Of a stretch of 64,000 bases of DNA, positions 50,671-61,309 are shown piece after piece. Numbering within the stretch: the first letter of the stretch is position 1; each line of letters starts with the position of its first letter. A program made the position numbers and the translations under genes. Source of the DNA: Epinephelus fuscoguttatus. Lineage: Eukaryota > Chordata > Actinopteri > Perciformes > Serranidae. Below the pieces are notes generated by a model. It was not told the DNA's origin. It saw only the letters and a program-made list of their open reading frames with translations, and did no database searches. The stretch covers positions 21,483,707-21,547,706 of the forward strand of contig NC_064770.1 in assembly GCF_011397635.1 (NCBI RefSeq). The letters run 5' to 3'.

Positions 50671-51531
50671 GTAAGTACTTTTTAACTCATCATAAAACAG
50701 CACAGATTTTATGTTTCTCATTCAAATTAAGACAAAATGGTCAATTTACAATCTGTTAAATAAAAAGAAAGAAAGAAATATTCAACACATTGTTTGGTGA
50801 ATAATAGATAAGTGGTTCTACATCTGTTTGATATCAGGCTGTGTGTCTGAAGGCAAACGATCACAATTTTTAAGTATTTTATACAAATATTCAGAAGGTT
50901 TTTTGATGGCAAAGGAGTTTTAAACATTTGGGCAACATTTACAAGATTATTTATTTTCATGACTTATGACAAGTTTTAACATTTCAAAACTCTGCATTAA
51001 TTATTCTGTAAAGAGTATTTTATATTGTGATATTAATAGTAAAATATTGTTCTTGTGATATTTATTTACTTATCCTCTAACGTTCTGATATATTTTAAAC
51101 TTCATGTGAATATGATTGTGGCTGTTTGAAGTATTATTTTTATTAGGTGGTTAGATAGACACCACAAAGCAAAGTGACTTCTGATATACCTGAAACTGTC
51201 ACAGTGATTTAAATTATTATATTAGAATTTTAATAACATTATGTAAAGTACAGAGGGTGAATTAATGACAGTTTCCACCTTAACAATTAAAATTAACTCA
51301 TGAAAAATATTTCTAAATTTGTGATTGATGGATTGTTGATGTTTTAAAAAGGAACACTGCTCATATTTTAGGTGATGATTTCTAAATGTGTTTGCAGATT
51401 CAAAATGCTTAACTTCTTCAGCGTGTTGGTTATATCCTCAACACAAGCAATAAATGAATCTCCTACTGTCATGCTTTGTGTTAATGATTTGACTCCTAGT
51501 TATGTGATGAATGTCCTTTGTGTATCTTCAG

Positions 51532-51869
51532 GTTGCAGCCTCCCTCCTCCTGTCCTGACAGTCTTCCCTCCGTCCAGTGCTGAGCTCCAGTCCAACAAAG
51601 CCTCTCTGGTCTGTATTTCCATTTTGCCCAGTGAATCTAAGGGTTTTGCAGATGTGAGCTGGTTGCTTGGTGGGAGTCCAGTGAGCAGTGGGATCTCTAC
51701 CAGCACCGCTGTTCAGCAAGCAGACCAGACCTTCCAAATCAGCAGCTATCTGGCCGTCCAGACGTCAGACTGGAACATGGATAAGGTTTACACATGTAAA
51801 GTGTCTTTGGGCTCCCAGACTGCAGAGAAAAACATCAACAAGTCCCACTGTCCCACTGAAGAACAGTAG
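51532..51869 (+). CDS. IgL constant exon C2
   Basis: Ig C1-set domain, 338 bp, acceptor ATCTTCAG before 51532, stop at 51867-51869, frame open. It has the same backbone as C1 (SLPPPVLTVFPPSSAELQ, VYTCKVSL, KSHCPTEEQ). After the first Cys, however, it reads ISILPSESKGFADVSWLL where C1 and C3 have LSSQSVPFADVSWLL, which is three residues longer and quite different in one loop. It begins with Cys (SCSLPPP) where C1 and C3 have Ser, an extra unpaired Cys at the J-C border. It is spliced to J2 across an 861-bp intron. Confidence 0.94.
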
Positions 51870-52040
51870 AGGAGCACAATGAGCATTTAACATCTGCTTC
51901 TTTACTCTTTGTGCTCTTTGCTCATTACAAAGTTTACATGTTAGAAAAGATGTGTCTGCATGCTTGTAATAAATGTTGTGACACTTAGGTGGAGGTGTTG
52001 TATCAGCTTTGCAAATGCTGCGTTTTTCAACAATCATTCA

Positions 52041-52046
52041 ATAAAA
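52041..52046 (+). terminator. C2 poly(A) signal
   Basis: AATAAA in TTCAATAAAATAAG, about 170 bp after the stop. Confidence 0.65.
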
Positions 52047-52430
52047 TAAGAAAAAAAAACAGTTGAAAAAGTGTTTGTATTTATTTGTACTTGTGAAAAC
52101 ATCATTTAAAAGGATAATGTTCTGCAAATGTTGTCACCTTGACTAGATTGTATTTTTCTCCTGTTGTTCATGTCACTGATAATAATCCTGGACACAAAGA
52201 CAACAGACAGACTTGTTTCTTTAATATTTATATTCAAAATCATAAAGCAACATTGTTATTAGGTGTTAATTTGCAATAAAAGCACAGCAGAAAGATGAAT
52301 ATGACTTTGCCTTGTTTTAGTTGCTCACAGTTGTTAAGACGTTAGAAAAATCAGATGACATGAGCAAATGAAACTGAGTTTTCATCCTCCATCAGTGAAG
52401 CAACTCCTCCCTCTCTTCCTTCCCAGGATG

Positions 52431-52472
52431 CACCTGCAGGCCTCCTCTCCTTATTTATAGCTCCATGTAAAT
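52431..52472 (+). promoter_or_regulatory. E-box/octamer-like block, copy 2
   Basis: CACCTG 52431-52436 and ATGTAAAT 52465-52472. Confidence 0.4.
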
Positions 52473-52909
52473 GAAGAGGTCAAGTGTCAGCTCTCTGTAA
52501 AATCAGAGGGAACTGTCTCTGACTGCAAACACACTGAGAGTTTAATCACCATTTGGTCAGTCAGGCAGTTTACGTCTCATATCTGTGAATTGCAGTACAT
52601 GTGAGCAGAGCCAAAGTTTATATCCTGCAATAAATGCATCGATGTCTGTTGCTAACGTATGAAAAACCTGCTCAATGATACAAATATGATCAAGCTTTCA
52701 TGCATGAATTCCATCCATTAGGAACCAAACAATAGTGACATTCATCTATACTGAAGTATTTTGTGACATCATGACACTGAATTTAGTAAATCATCGTCTA
52801 CACTGGGTATAATGGATAAATGAAAGAAGATGAGAGTAAGAAATGTGAGAAAGCATGCAGAGTGAAGCAAAGCTCCTCCTCCTGTCAGTCACTCTCAGTT
52901 TCAGTGTGC

Positions 52910-52917
52910 TATTAAAT
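52910..52917 (+). promoter_or_regulatory. TATA-like box of V5
   Basis: TATTAAAT about 110 bp before the V5 leader. Confidence 0.5.
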
Positions 52918-53020
52918 TGCTCCTCCAGCACCTCCTCTCCTCATCCTCCAAAGCCTGTGATCTGTCAGCAGTAAGCTGACTTTCCAAGTTACAAGGCCAT
53001 TCTCAGCACACACTGACAAC

Positions 53021-53482
53021 ATGCTGGGGACCCTCTGCACTCTCATCACTGCTCTAACATGTAAGGAGGCTGACTTACTGCAGCTTTGACCTCATGTTGG
53101 ATTCATCAGTCTGTGTGTTTCTCTTGACTCCATGTCATCTTGTTGTTTCCAGGTGTGAGTGCTGTGACGGTGGTGACACAGAAGCCTCCTGTTGTGACGC
53201 TGAGGAAAGGAGAGACAGCCACCATGGACTGTAACCTGGGGACTGTGACTGGTTATCCAGCAGTCTGGTATAAACAGATTCCAGGAGGAGTTCCTCAGTA
53301 TGTGCTGAGGTTTCGTCACAGCTGGAGCTCTGTAGAATATGGCTCTGGTTTCTCCTCTCCAAAGTTCACATCTAATCATCAGTCAACAACAGATTATCGT
53401 TTGATCATCAACAATGTGGAGGAGGGAGACTCAGCAGTCTATTACTGTAAAACATGGGACAGCTCTGCTAATGAGTACGTAT
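53021..53482 (+). CDS. IgL variable gene V5, family A
   Basis: Leader exon 53021-53060, 92-bp intron, V exon 53153-53482, frame open. It reads VSAVTVVTQKPPVVTLRKGE, first Cys in MDCNLGTVT, CDR1 GYPAVW, CDR2 FRHSWSSVEYGSG, second Cys in YYCKTWDSSANEYV. It is the first V after C2, 1.15 kb past its stop, in the same relation as V2 to C1 and V8 to C3. Confidence 0.93.
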
Positions 53483-53510
53483 CACAGTGATTTACACTGT
53501 GACAAAAACC
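53483..53510 (+). other. V5 recombination signal, 12-bp spacer
   Basis: Heptamer CACAGTG 53483-53489, 12-bp spacer, nonamer ACAAAAACC 53502-53510. Confidence 0.95.
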
Positions 53511-54141
53511 TCCTCACTACATACTTCTGCTTTTTGAGTCTCCACTGAACACTGACTGAGTTGAAGCCACCATACACAATGCTGTTTGTTATATCTTTGT
53601 TTGTTATATATCTATACTTATTGGAGAATGTCAGAAGTTTTGGAAAAACGCTGATGACTGCAGATGAGCAAAGATATCTGTGAAGCACTCAGTTCATGTG
53701 TAACAGGTCCATCAACAGGCCCAATGTTAATATTAAAACAGCCATACCTGTCTTTAATGGCTCAACAATACATTCAGAGATCCGCAATGTGTTTTTCTTT
53801 CCTTTTTAAATCCTGTCATCCAGTGTTGTAGTAGAGGATATATGCAGGTATACAGGACACACCCACCTCTTCTTCTGGCATTTTAAAGAAGCCTCCTATC
53901 AGCCAGAAAAACAAAGGAATATATAGAAGTATACCCTCTTACTCTTCAGTAACCTACCCATCACCCACCTCATCAACTACCACTCCACCACTGCTTTTAT
54001 TAAGTTGGTCCTACAAACTCAACTCAGAGTGAGCCAAGAAGTAACAACATACATGACATAACCCCTCACTCCCTTATTTGCTCCTACATACTGTCCATTT
54101 CACCCTTATCCAACCAAGGCCCCCACCTAGCTATTAAAGAC

Positions 54142-54190
54142 ACTGATGCTTTGTGGTATAAACAGATTCCAGGAGGAGTCCCTCAGTTTG
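54142..54190 (+). pseudogene. IgL V fragment (FR2 only) fused to LINE
   Basis: About 49 bp reading TDALWYKQIPGGVPQF, a family-A FR2, then directly into LINE reverse-transcriptase sequence reading DDIQIYIALSPSDHS in the same frame. Nothing of FR1 or FR3 remains. Confidence 0.75.
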
Positions 54191-54246
54191 ACGACATTCA
54201 GATTTATATAGCTCTGTCACCAAGTGACCATAGTCCCTTAGACCAA

Positions 54247-56135
54247 GGGGGTAGTTTTGATTTGAGCTTTGGTGGCCACATTGAAGGTGAGCGTGCAAAG
54301 CGTGTGAGCTGAAAAAATTTGGCACTTGTTTATCGAATCAAATATCACATAAATACAGTTTTAAGATGTACAGTCAGATCAGATTATCTTGATGACAGCT
54401 TCTTTGAATAGGCACGTTTCACTGGTCACATGGCATGCATCAATGTATTATTTTATCAGTCAGCAGTCTCAGAAGCAGTCCTGCCAGGTTTTGGCACAAA
54501 CAGAGCAGGAGAGGAAGAGTCACAGGTGAGGCCCAGGCTTATAAGTTACAAGTAGATATTACTATACTAGTATATAAACAAGTGGTGACTAGCATCATCA
54601 GTGTGTAGATCTATGTAATTCTATCTAAATACATCTATGTATTTCCACATGTAGTTAGTTGATAGAGTGGCTAATTGTAGCCTTTACTGTTGTGTTTATC
54701 AAAGGAAACTGCTCCAGATGGAGAAGACAGCAACGGAGAGTAGCAGTGAGATTGATGTCAGTGAACAATGTCAGCCACTCTATCAACTACTGTAAGTACA
54801 CATGGAAATACACAGATGTATTTAGAATTACATAGATGTAGATCTACACACTGATGATGCTAGTCACCACTTGTTTATATACTAGTATAGTAATATCTAC
54901 TTGTAACTTATAAGCCTGGGCCTCACCTGTGACTCTTCCTCTCCTGCTTTGTTTGTGCCAAAACCTGGCAGGACTGCTTCTGAGACTGTTGACTGATAAA
55001 ATAACACATTGATGCATGCCATGTGACCAGTGAAACGTGCCTATTCAAAATTCCCATTTCAAACAGACATGAACCAACCAGTACATCATCAGATCAACAT
55101 TTGTCACAATACTAAATCTAACTAACTACTATCACCAAGTCATTATTATTCTAGCTCACCTGTGTCCCTGTCCCTGCCTCTCCACTTTCCTCTCCTGTAC
55201 CTGCACTAGTGCCTGGCACTGCTTCTGTCACCTGCATGTTGATACATGGCATATCAACAGTGAGGAAAAACATGTAGCCAGGCAATAGCTTAGTTAAGTA
55301 GGCTATTATTATTAGCCCATGATTATTGTTGACTCTGGCAATTGAGAAAACTCGGACCTCCAGCCGCCCGCCCCCGCCTTGATTAAACTCTGAAAATAAA
55401 ATAAAAAAGGGAGACAGGTTTTTCCTATTTTATCTTATTTTGTTTTATTTCTCCCTCTCCTCTTGATGGAAGCGTCGGACCTCCCGCCTCCCGCTCCCGT
55501 CTCAAACACGGAGGTCTCCCTCTCCGCTGAGCACGCCCGGCCTGTTAAATAGCCTGTAACCGTAAAAACTGTGTGACACAAAGTCAGTGTTTTGGTCATT
55601 AAATAATGTCGGGCTCGGTTCGGGTTCGGACAGAAAAATGTGGCCCGTGCCGCACTCTAACACACACACACACACAAACACACGGAAAACCCGACATTAT
55701 CATCAGTTTATAAAAAAACCCCGGACGCCCTGGACAGGACGTGAAAAGTGGACATGTCCGGGCAAAAGAGCACGTTTGGTCAACCTAAACTTGAGTATAC
55801 TGATGTAATGAGCGAAGATAGATAACTTACGCTAACTACTGTAGCAGCTCAACTCTGCCTGCCTCTGAGGAAAAGTGCGTGCTGCACAGAGCTCCAGCTT
55901 CCAGGAAAGTGGAGGACATCTCAGCCAACGAAAATGTAGTTTTTCATTCAAGGGCGGGGCTTTGAGCTAAACTTGCTTGGATTGGATGGGGAATCCTGTC
56001 AAAGGCATTTTAGCGGTACATGAGGCGCGACTAGTGGTTAACCTTTTGTGTACCAAATGATTGGTGGGGACATTTCAGCACTTGCTGGGTATTGGTGTGG
56101 ACACGACCCCACCGTCCCCACTAAAAATTACGCCA
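54247..56135. mobile_element. hAT-like element nested in the LINE
   Basis: Left end CAAGGGGGTAGTTTTGA and right end TAAAAATTACGCCAGTG are imperfect inverses. Flanks CCTTAGAC (54239-54246) and GCTTAGAC (56136-56143) are near-identical 8-mers, and LINE coding sequence resumes exactly there. It contains the hairpin at 54405-55048 and GC-rich stretches near 55360-55540. No transposase frame is seen. Confidence 0.65.
54405..55048. repeat. Large hairpin, about 270-bp arms
   Basis: Arms 54405-54672 and 54773-55048 are near-perfect inverted copies with a loop of about 100 bp. Paired words include GTGACTAGCATCATC and GATGATGCTAGTCAC. Confidence 0.85.
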
Positions 56136-56723
56136 GTGCTTAGACTCACTCTGTCAATGCTTAGAACAAGTCAACAGCTGGATGCAATCAAATGTCCTTC
56201 AAATAAATAAAGACAGAAAAGAAATCATTGTTTTTGGCAACAAGGAGGAAAGAATGAATGTTACTGCAGTTTCTGATTCCAGAGCTATAAAGACAAAAAC
56301 CCCAGTCAGAAAACTTGGTGTTTATTTAGACTCAGATCTGAGCTTCAGCAGCGTCATCAAGGCAAGAACTGAATCAGCATTTTATCATCTTTAAAAAAGA
56401 GCAAGATTTAGAGAAACTCATTCATGCCATAATATCCAGCAGGGTGGACCAATGTAACAGTGTCCTTTCTGATCTTCCCCAAAAGACAGTCAGACAACTT
56501 CAGCTCACTGAAAACTCTGCTGCTAGAATTCCAACACCAACCAAGAGAACAGAGCACATTACCTCGTTCTTAAATCTCTGCAGTGGCTTCAAGTGACTTA
56601 ATGGATAGATTTTAAAATGCTGCTGTTAGTTTTAAATGACTCAATAATCTCAGAGCAATAATGAATGAAAACAGAGCTGAGTGCTGAAACTCCTCCTCCT
56701 CCACTTCTCCTCTCCTCAGTGTC

Positions 56724-56731
56724 TTTATAAG
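56724..56731 (+). promoter_or_regulatory. TATA box of V6
   Basis: TTTATAAG after the CTCCTCCTCCTCCACTTC block, about 80 bp before the leader. Confidence 0.6.
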
Positions 56732-56810
56732 CTTCAGTCTCTCTCTCCACTCCAACCCTGCTCACCTCTCAGCTGGACAGTAAGGGACGTTTACACCACA
56801 CACTGACAAC

Positions 56811-57272
56811 ATGCTGGGGACCCTCTGCACTCTCATCACTGCTCTAACATGTAAGGAGGCTGACTTACTGCAGCTTTGACCTCATGTTGGATTCATCAGT
56901 CTGTGTGTTTCTCTTGACTCCATGTCATCTTGTTGTTTCCAGGTGTGAGTGGTGTGACGGTGGTGACACAGAAGCCTCCTGTTGTGACGCTGAGGAAAGG
57001 AGAGACAGCCACCATGGACTGTAACCTGGGGACTGTGACTGATCGACAAGCGGCCTGGTATAAACAGATTCCAGGAGGAGTTCCTCAGTATGTGCTGAGG
57101 TTTTATCACACCTGGAGCTCTGTTAAATATGGCTCTGGTTTCTCCTCTCCAAAGTTCACATCTAATCATCAGTCAACATCAGATTATCGTTTGATCATCA
57201 ACAATGTGGAGGAGGGAGACTCAGCAGTCTATTACTGTAAAACATGGGACGACTCTGCTAAAGAGTACGTAT
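56811..57272 (+). CDS. IgL variable gene V6, family A
   Basis: Leader exon 56811-56850, 92-bp intron, V exon 56943-57272, frame open. It reads VSGVTVVTQKPPVVTLRKGE, first Cys in MDCNLGTVT, CDR1 DRQAAW, CDR2 FYHTWSSVKYGSG, second Cys in YYCKTWDDSAKEYV. It is a family-A V body behind the promoter type used by V4 and V7 (TTTATAAG), as in V3. That points to promoter exchange or unequal crossing-over. Confidence 0.93.
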
Positions 57273-57300
57273 CACAGTGATTTACACTGTGACAAAAACC
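57273..57300 (+). other. V6 recombination signal, 12-bp spacer
   Basis: Heptamer CACAGTG 57273-57279, 12-bp spacer, nonamer ACAAAAACC 57292-57300. Confidence 0.95.
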
Positions 57301-57660
57301 TCCTCACTACATACTTCTGCTTTTTCAGAAACTCCCACTTGTTGACTTCTGAAGTGATGATTTGCTGCAGCTAAACTCCCTAAAACTCTGTGTAACTACT
57401 CACAACTTCATTTTTTTCAAATTTCACAACATTAACTAATGAAAGTATTTATTTGTTTGTACCTAAAAATTAAAAAAAAGAATATGTAATACATCAGTAA
57501 ACGCACTCCACCTACATCCTAACTATCTGATATTTTCATATTCAGGTTTTAAATCCAACTGTATTTTGCCACATATTATCTTTATGTTCACTGACACTGT
57601 TTTAGATACACAAACTATGATAATTATTTTTTTGGATCAATCCTCTGCTGCCCAGGTAGT

Positions 57661-59255
57661 TTATTGTTTATTTAGGATCCCCATTAGTTGTTACCACAGC
57701 AACAGCTATTCTTCCTGGGGTCCACACAACAGACAAACATTCAACATCACATTACAAGCAATTCACAATATCACAATATCAAAAACAAATGAATTAAAGA
57801 AGAGGGAATAAGTCGTCCTCTCCCATTCATGTAAGCTAAACAATACATTGTAAAAACGGATCATAATTAGTAGGCTGGTGTGTACAGTGTAACTGCCCAA
57901 AAGTACAATGCACAGTGAACTTCAATATAATATTTCACTGTAATACAATACAAATACAGGTACAGACATTTCAGTGATAATAAAATACCAATATAATCAA
58001 CCTTCACATACAAATCATCATATGTTACCTAAGCTGACTTCTTTCTGAATAATTGCTGTTCTTAATTATTTTATAAAACGGATCCTACTGCTAATCTGGG
58101 TTAAATGTATTGGTAGTTTGTTCCAGTTTGACATAGCCCTGTATACTACAGTTTTCTTTAAAGCATTGCTTTTGGGTAAAGGTAATGTAAAGCGTCCCAT
58201 GAGGGCATGTCTGGTGTTATAATAATGTCTGTCATTGGTGTGTGTTAGCTGTGAGTATAAGTAGCTAGGTTTTTTTAAGTCACGAATATTTCTCACATAT
58301 TGGATCAGGCTGTATGCCAGTCTCTCTTCCACCTGCATCCATGACAGTCTGGCATGCATCCCGTCCACACTGTCTCTCATTGAGCAGTGAAGAGCAAGGC
58401 GGGCAGCTCTGTTTGGATGAGCTGGATCTTATTAAGCTCGCTTATTATGCAGATAGTTTGAGGAGTAGATCAAAAGCTGCACTGAAGTCCAGCAGTACTG
58501 TACCTACCATTAACTTTTTATCAATGTGTTTTAAAAAGTCATCTGTTAATTGTGTTAAAGTTGTACATGTTGAATAACCTACCTTATATGCATGCTGGAA
58601 TTCTGAGTTGATATTGTTTTCCGAGAAGTACTGCTGAATCTGTTTAAATACAATACACTCCATCAGTTTGCTTAAAGCAGGTAAAATGCTAATAGGTCGA
58701 CTATTTGGTCCAGTAAATAATGCCTTGCTATTTTTCGGAAGAGGAGTAACCTTTGCTATCTTCCACTTTTGTGGATAAACACCTTCATTCAGACATAAAT
58801 TAAAAATATGACACAGACGCTTTGCCACAATCCTAGATGATATCTGTAGTAATTTATAATCCAGATGATCATAACCACAAGGTTTATCACATTTCAATGA
58901 CAAGAGCAGTTTTTCTATTTCTACTATATTAGTATTGATAAAATCAAATTTACATTTTTTGTCATGCATAATATGTTGTTTAATTAGTGACTCAGGCAGC
59001 TTACCATTCACTGGCAACATCTGATTTCTCATTGTATCCACTTTACCTATAAAATAATCGTTAAAATAATTAGCAATATCTGGAGGTTTGGTAATAAATC
59101 CACCATCAGATTCAATAAATGAGGGAATTGTATTAATTTTATCTTTACCCATTATTTCATGAAGGGTTCTCCATAACTTTTTGCAATCACCTTTTATTTC
59201 CTCAATCTTGGATTGATAATATTTCTTTTTCTTTTGTTGATTGATTTTTGTGCAA
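57661..59255 (-). mobile_element. LINE with reverse-transcriptase domain, internally deleted
   Basis: A minus-strand frame from 59272 to 58445 encodes the first part of an RT: KKLWRTLHEIMGKDKINTIP, GYDHLDYKLLQISSRIVAKR, NSRPISILPALSKLMECIVF, GTVLLDFSAAFDLL. The tail frame 58380-58066 has HYYNTRHALMGRFTLPLPKS. The piece between them, where the RT catalytic motif belongs, is missing. The 3' end near 57661 reads TGGGGATCCTAAATAAACAA on the minus strand. It is one of the better preserved LINEs here. Confidence 0.8.
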
Positions 59256-59515
59256 GATTTAGAGAAACTCATTCATGCCATAATATCCAGCAGGGTGGAC
59301 CAATGGAACAGTGTCCTTTCTGATCTTCCCCAAAAGACAGTCAGACAACTTCAGCTCATTGAAAACTCTGCTGCTAGAATTCCAGCACCAACCAAGAGAA
59401 CAGAGCACATTACCTCGTTCTTAAATCTCTACAGTGGCTTCAAGTGACTTAATGGATAGATTATAAAATGCTGCTGTTAGTTTTTAAACGTCTCAATAAT
59501 CTCAGAGCATTAATG
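59256..59515 (+). mobile_element. LINE fragment carried with V7
   Basis: The plus strand reads DLEKLIHAIISSRVDQWNSV and LIENSAARIPAPTKRTEHIT. Same piece as before V6 and V4. Confidence 0.65.
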
Positions 59516-59578
59516 AATGAAAACAGAGTTGAGTGTTGAAACTCCTCCTCCTCCTCCACTTCTCCTCTCCTCAGTGTC

Positions 59579-59586
59579 TTTATAAG
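59579..59586 (+). promoter_or_regulatory. TATA box of V7
   Basis: TTTATAAG, about 90 bp before the V7 leader. Confidence 0.6.
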
Positions 59587-59670
59587 CTTCAGTCTGTCTT
59601 CTCCTCACACTCCAACCCTGCTCACCTCTCAGCTGGACAGTAAGGGACGTTTACACCACACACTGAAAAC

Positions 59671-60123
59671 ATGCTGGGGACCCTCTGCACTCTCATCACT
59701 GCTCTAACATGTAAGATATTCTTCTCAGTCCTTTTATAGCCCATATTTTCACACACAAACCTTTGACTCGTGTATTTTTCTCTGTATGTTGACAGATGTT
59801 GATGCAGCCAAAGTGGTGACCCAGACGCCTGCTGTCCACAGTTTCTACAGGACAACAAGTTGTTCTCAACTGCAACATTCAGAGAGATGACAGATATGTC
59901 AGCTGGTATAAACAGGTTCCTGGTGAAGCTCCTCAGTATGTTCTGAGATTTTACCCTTCTCACAGTGCACCAGATGACTTTGGATCAGGATTCTCCTCAG
60001 ACAGATTCAACTCTAAATCCTCATCAAACATAGATTACCAGTTCATCATAAAGCGGACAGAGACAGGAGACACTGCTGTCTATTACTGTGAGACATGGGA
60101 TGACTCTGCTGCTGCAGCTGTAT
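59671..60123 (+). pseudogene. IgL variable pseudogene V7, family B
   Basis: Leader exon 59671-59710, 85-bp intron, V exon 59796-60123. It is a sister of V4 with the same layout before a J. Near 59838 it reads GCTGTCCACAGTTTC where V4 has GCTGTCCACACAGTTTC. This 2-bp loss shifts the frame before the first Cys. The rest stays recognisable (SWYKQVPGEAPQYVLRF, YYCETWDDSAAAAV), and the signal is intact. It could be a sequencing or assembly error, but its C3 partner is also frameshifted. Confidence 0.85.
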
Positions 60124-60151
60124 CACAGTGATTCACATTGTGACAAAAACC
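60124..60151 (+). other. V7 recombination signal, 12-bp spacer
   Basis: Heptamer CACAGTG 60124-60130, 12-bp spacer, nonamer ACAAAAACC 60143-60151. Confidence 0.95.
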
Positions 60152-60383
60152 TCAGTGAGAGACTCACTGCAGATTTGATGAATTCTGATCAAAATCAAAC
60201 AATTAAAATCAGTAAACTTGGAACAAAACAAGAACAGACATTAAATAAATCTCTTGTGAGAGACAAGAGTGTTTTTAGTGTTTTGAAATATAATGAGACT
60301 GATGAAGTGAAGAGACGTTGACAGTGAAAGTTGGTCTCAACAGGATGTTTCAGTTCCACTCCCCTCATTAGTGAGAGTCAGGA

Positions 60384-60422
60384 GGTTTTTGTACAGCCAT
60401 GTGTACAAACTGAATCACTGTG
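60384..60422 (+). other. J3 recombination signal, 23-bp spacer
   Basis: Nonamer GGTTTTTGT 60384-60392, 23-bp spacer identical to that of J2, heptamer CACTGTG 60416-60422. Confidence 0.95.
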
Positions 60423-60456
60423 GTATTCGGACAAGGCACCAAGCTGATTGTGACAA
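60423..60456 (+). CDS. IgL joining segment J3
   Basis: Identical in sequence to J2 (VFGQGTKLIVT plus one base, donor GTAAGT). It starts with GTAT. Confidence 0.95.
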
Positions 60457-61309
60457 GTAAGTACTTTTTAACTCATCATAAAACAGCACAGATTTTATGT
60501 TTCTCATTCAAATTAAGAGAAAATGGTCAATTTATAATCTGATAAATAAAAAGAAAGAAAGAAATATTCAACACATTGTTTGGTGAATAATAGATAAGTG
60601 GTTCTACATCTGTTTGATATCAGGCTGTGTGTCTGAAGGCAAACGATCACAATTTTTAAGTATTTTATACAAATATTCAGAAGGTTTTTTGATGGCAAAG
60701 GAGTTTTAAACATTTGGGCAACATTTACAAGATTATTTATTTTCATAACTTATGACAAGATTTAACATTTCAAAACTCTGCATTAATTATTCTGTAAAGA
60801 GTATTTTATATTGTGATAATAGTAAAATATTGTTCTTGTGATATTTATTTACTTATCCTCTAACGTTCTGATATATTTAAACTTCATGTGAATATGATTG
60901 TGGCTGTTTGAAGTATTATTTATTAGGTGGTTAGATAGACACCACAAAGCAAAGTGACTTGATATACCTGAAACTGTCACAGTGATTTAAATTATTATAT
61001 TAGAATTTTCATAACATTATGTAAAGTACAGAGGGTGAATTAATGACAGTTTCCACCTTAACAATTAAAATTAACTCATGAAAAATATTTCTAAATTTGT
61101 GATTGATGGATTGTTGATGTTTTCAAAAGGAACACTGCTCATATTTTAGGTGATGATTTCTAAATGTGTTTGCAGATTCAAAATGCTTAACTTCTTCAAC
61201 GTGTTGGTTATATCGTCAACACAGCCAATAAATGAATCTCCTACTGTCATGCTTTGTGTTAATGATTTGACTCCTAGTTATGTGATGAATGTCCTTTGTG
61301 TATCTTCAG

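Larger units (their letters stand above)
54191..56660 (+). mobile_element. LINE (L2-like) fragment, interrupted
   Basis: The plus strand encodes DDIQIYIALSPSDHSPLD, then, after the element at 54247-56135, CQCLEQVNSWMQSNVLQINK, KLGVYLDSDLSFSSVIKA and an NSAARIPTPTKRTEHIT-like tail. It is a partial ORF2, broken at 56390-56400, ending at the V6 promoter. Confidence 0.75.

Noticed and set aside
54247-56135. A host gene in the GC-rich stretch near 55360-55800
   Set aside because: Short frames only, no recognisable domain, and the stretch lies inside a transposable element.
56882-57169. Antisense frames of about 95 codons over each family-A V gene
   Set aside because: They repeat at every V because the V exons are alike. 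They are mirror frames of the V sense frame with no signs of a gene.
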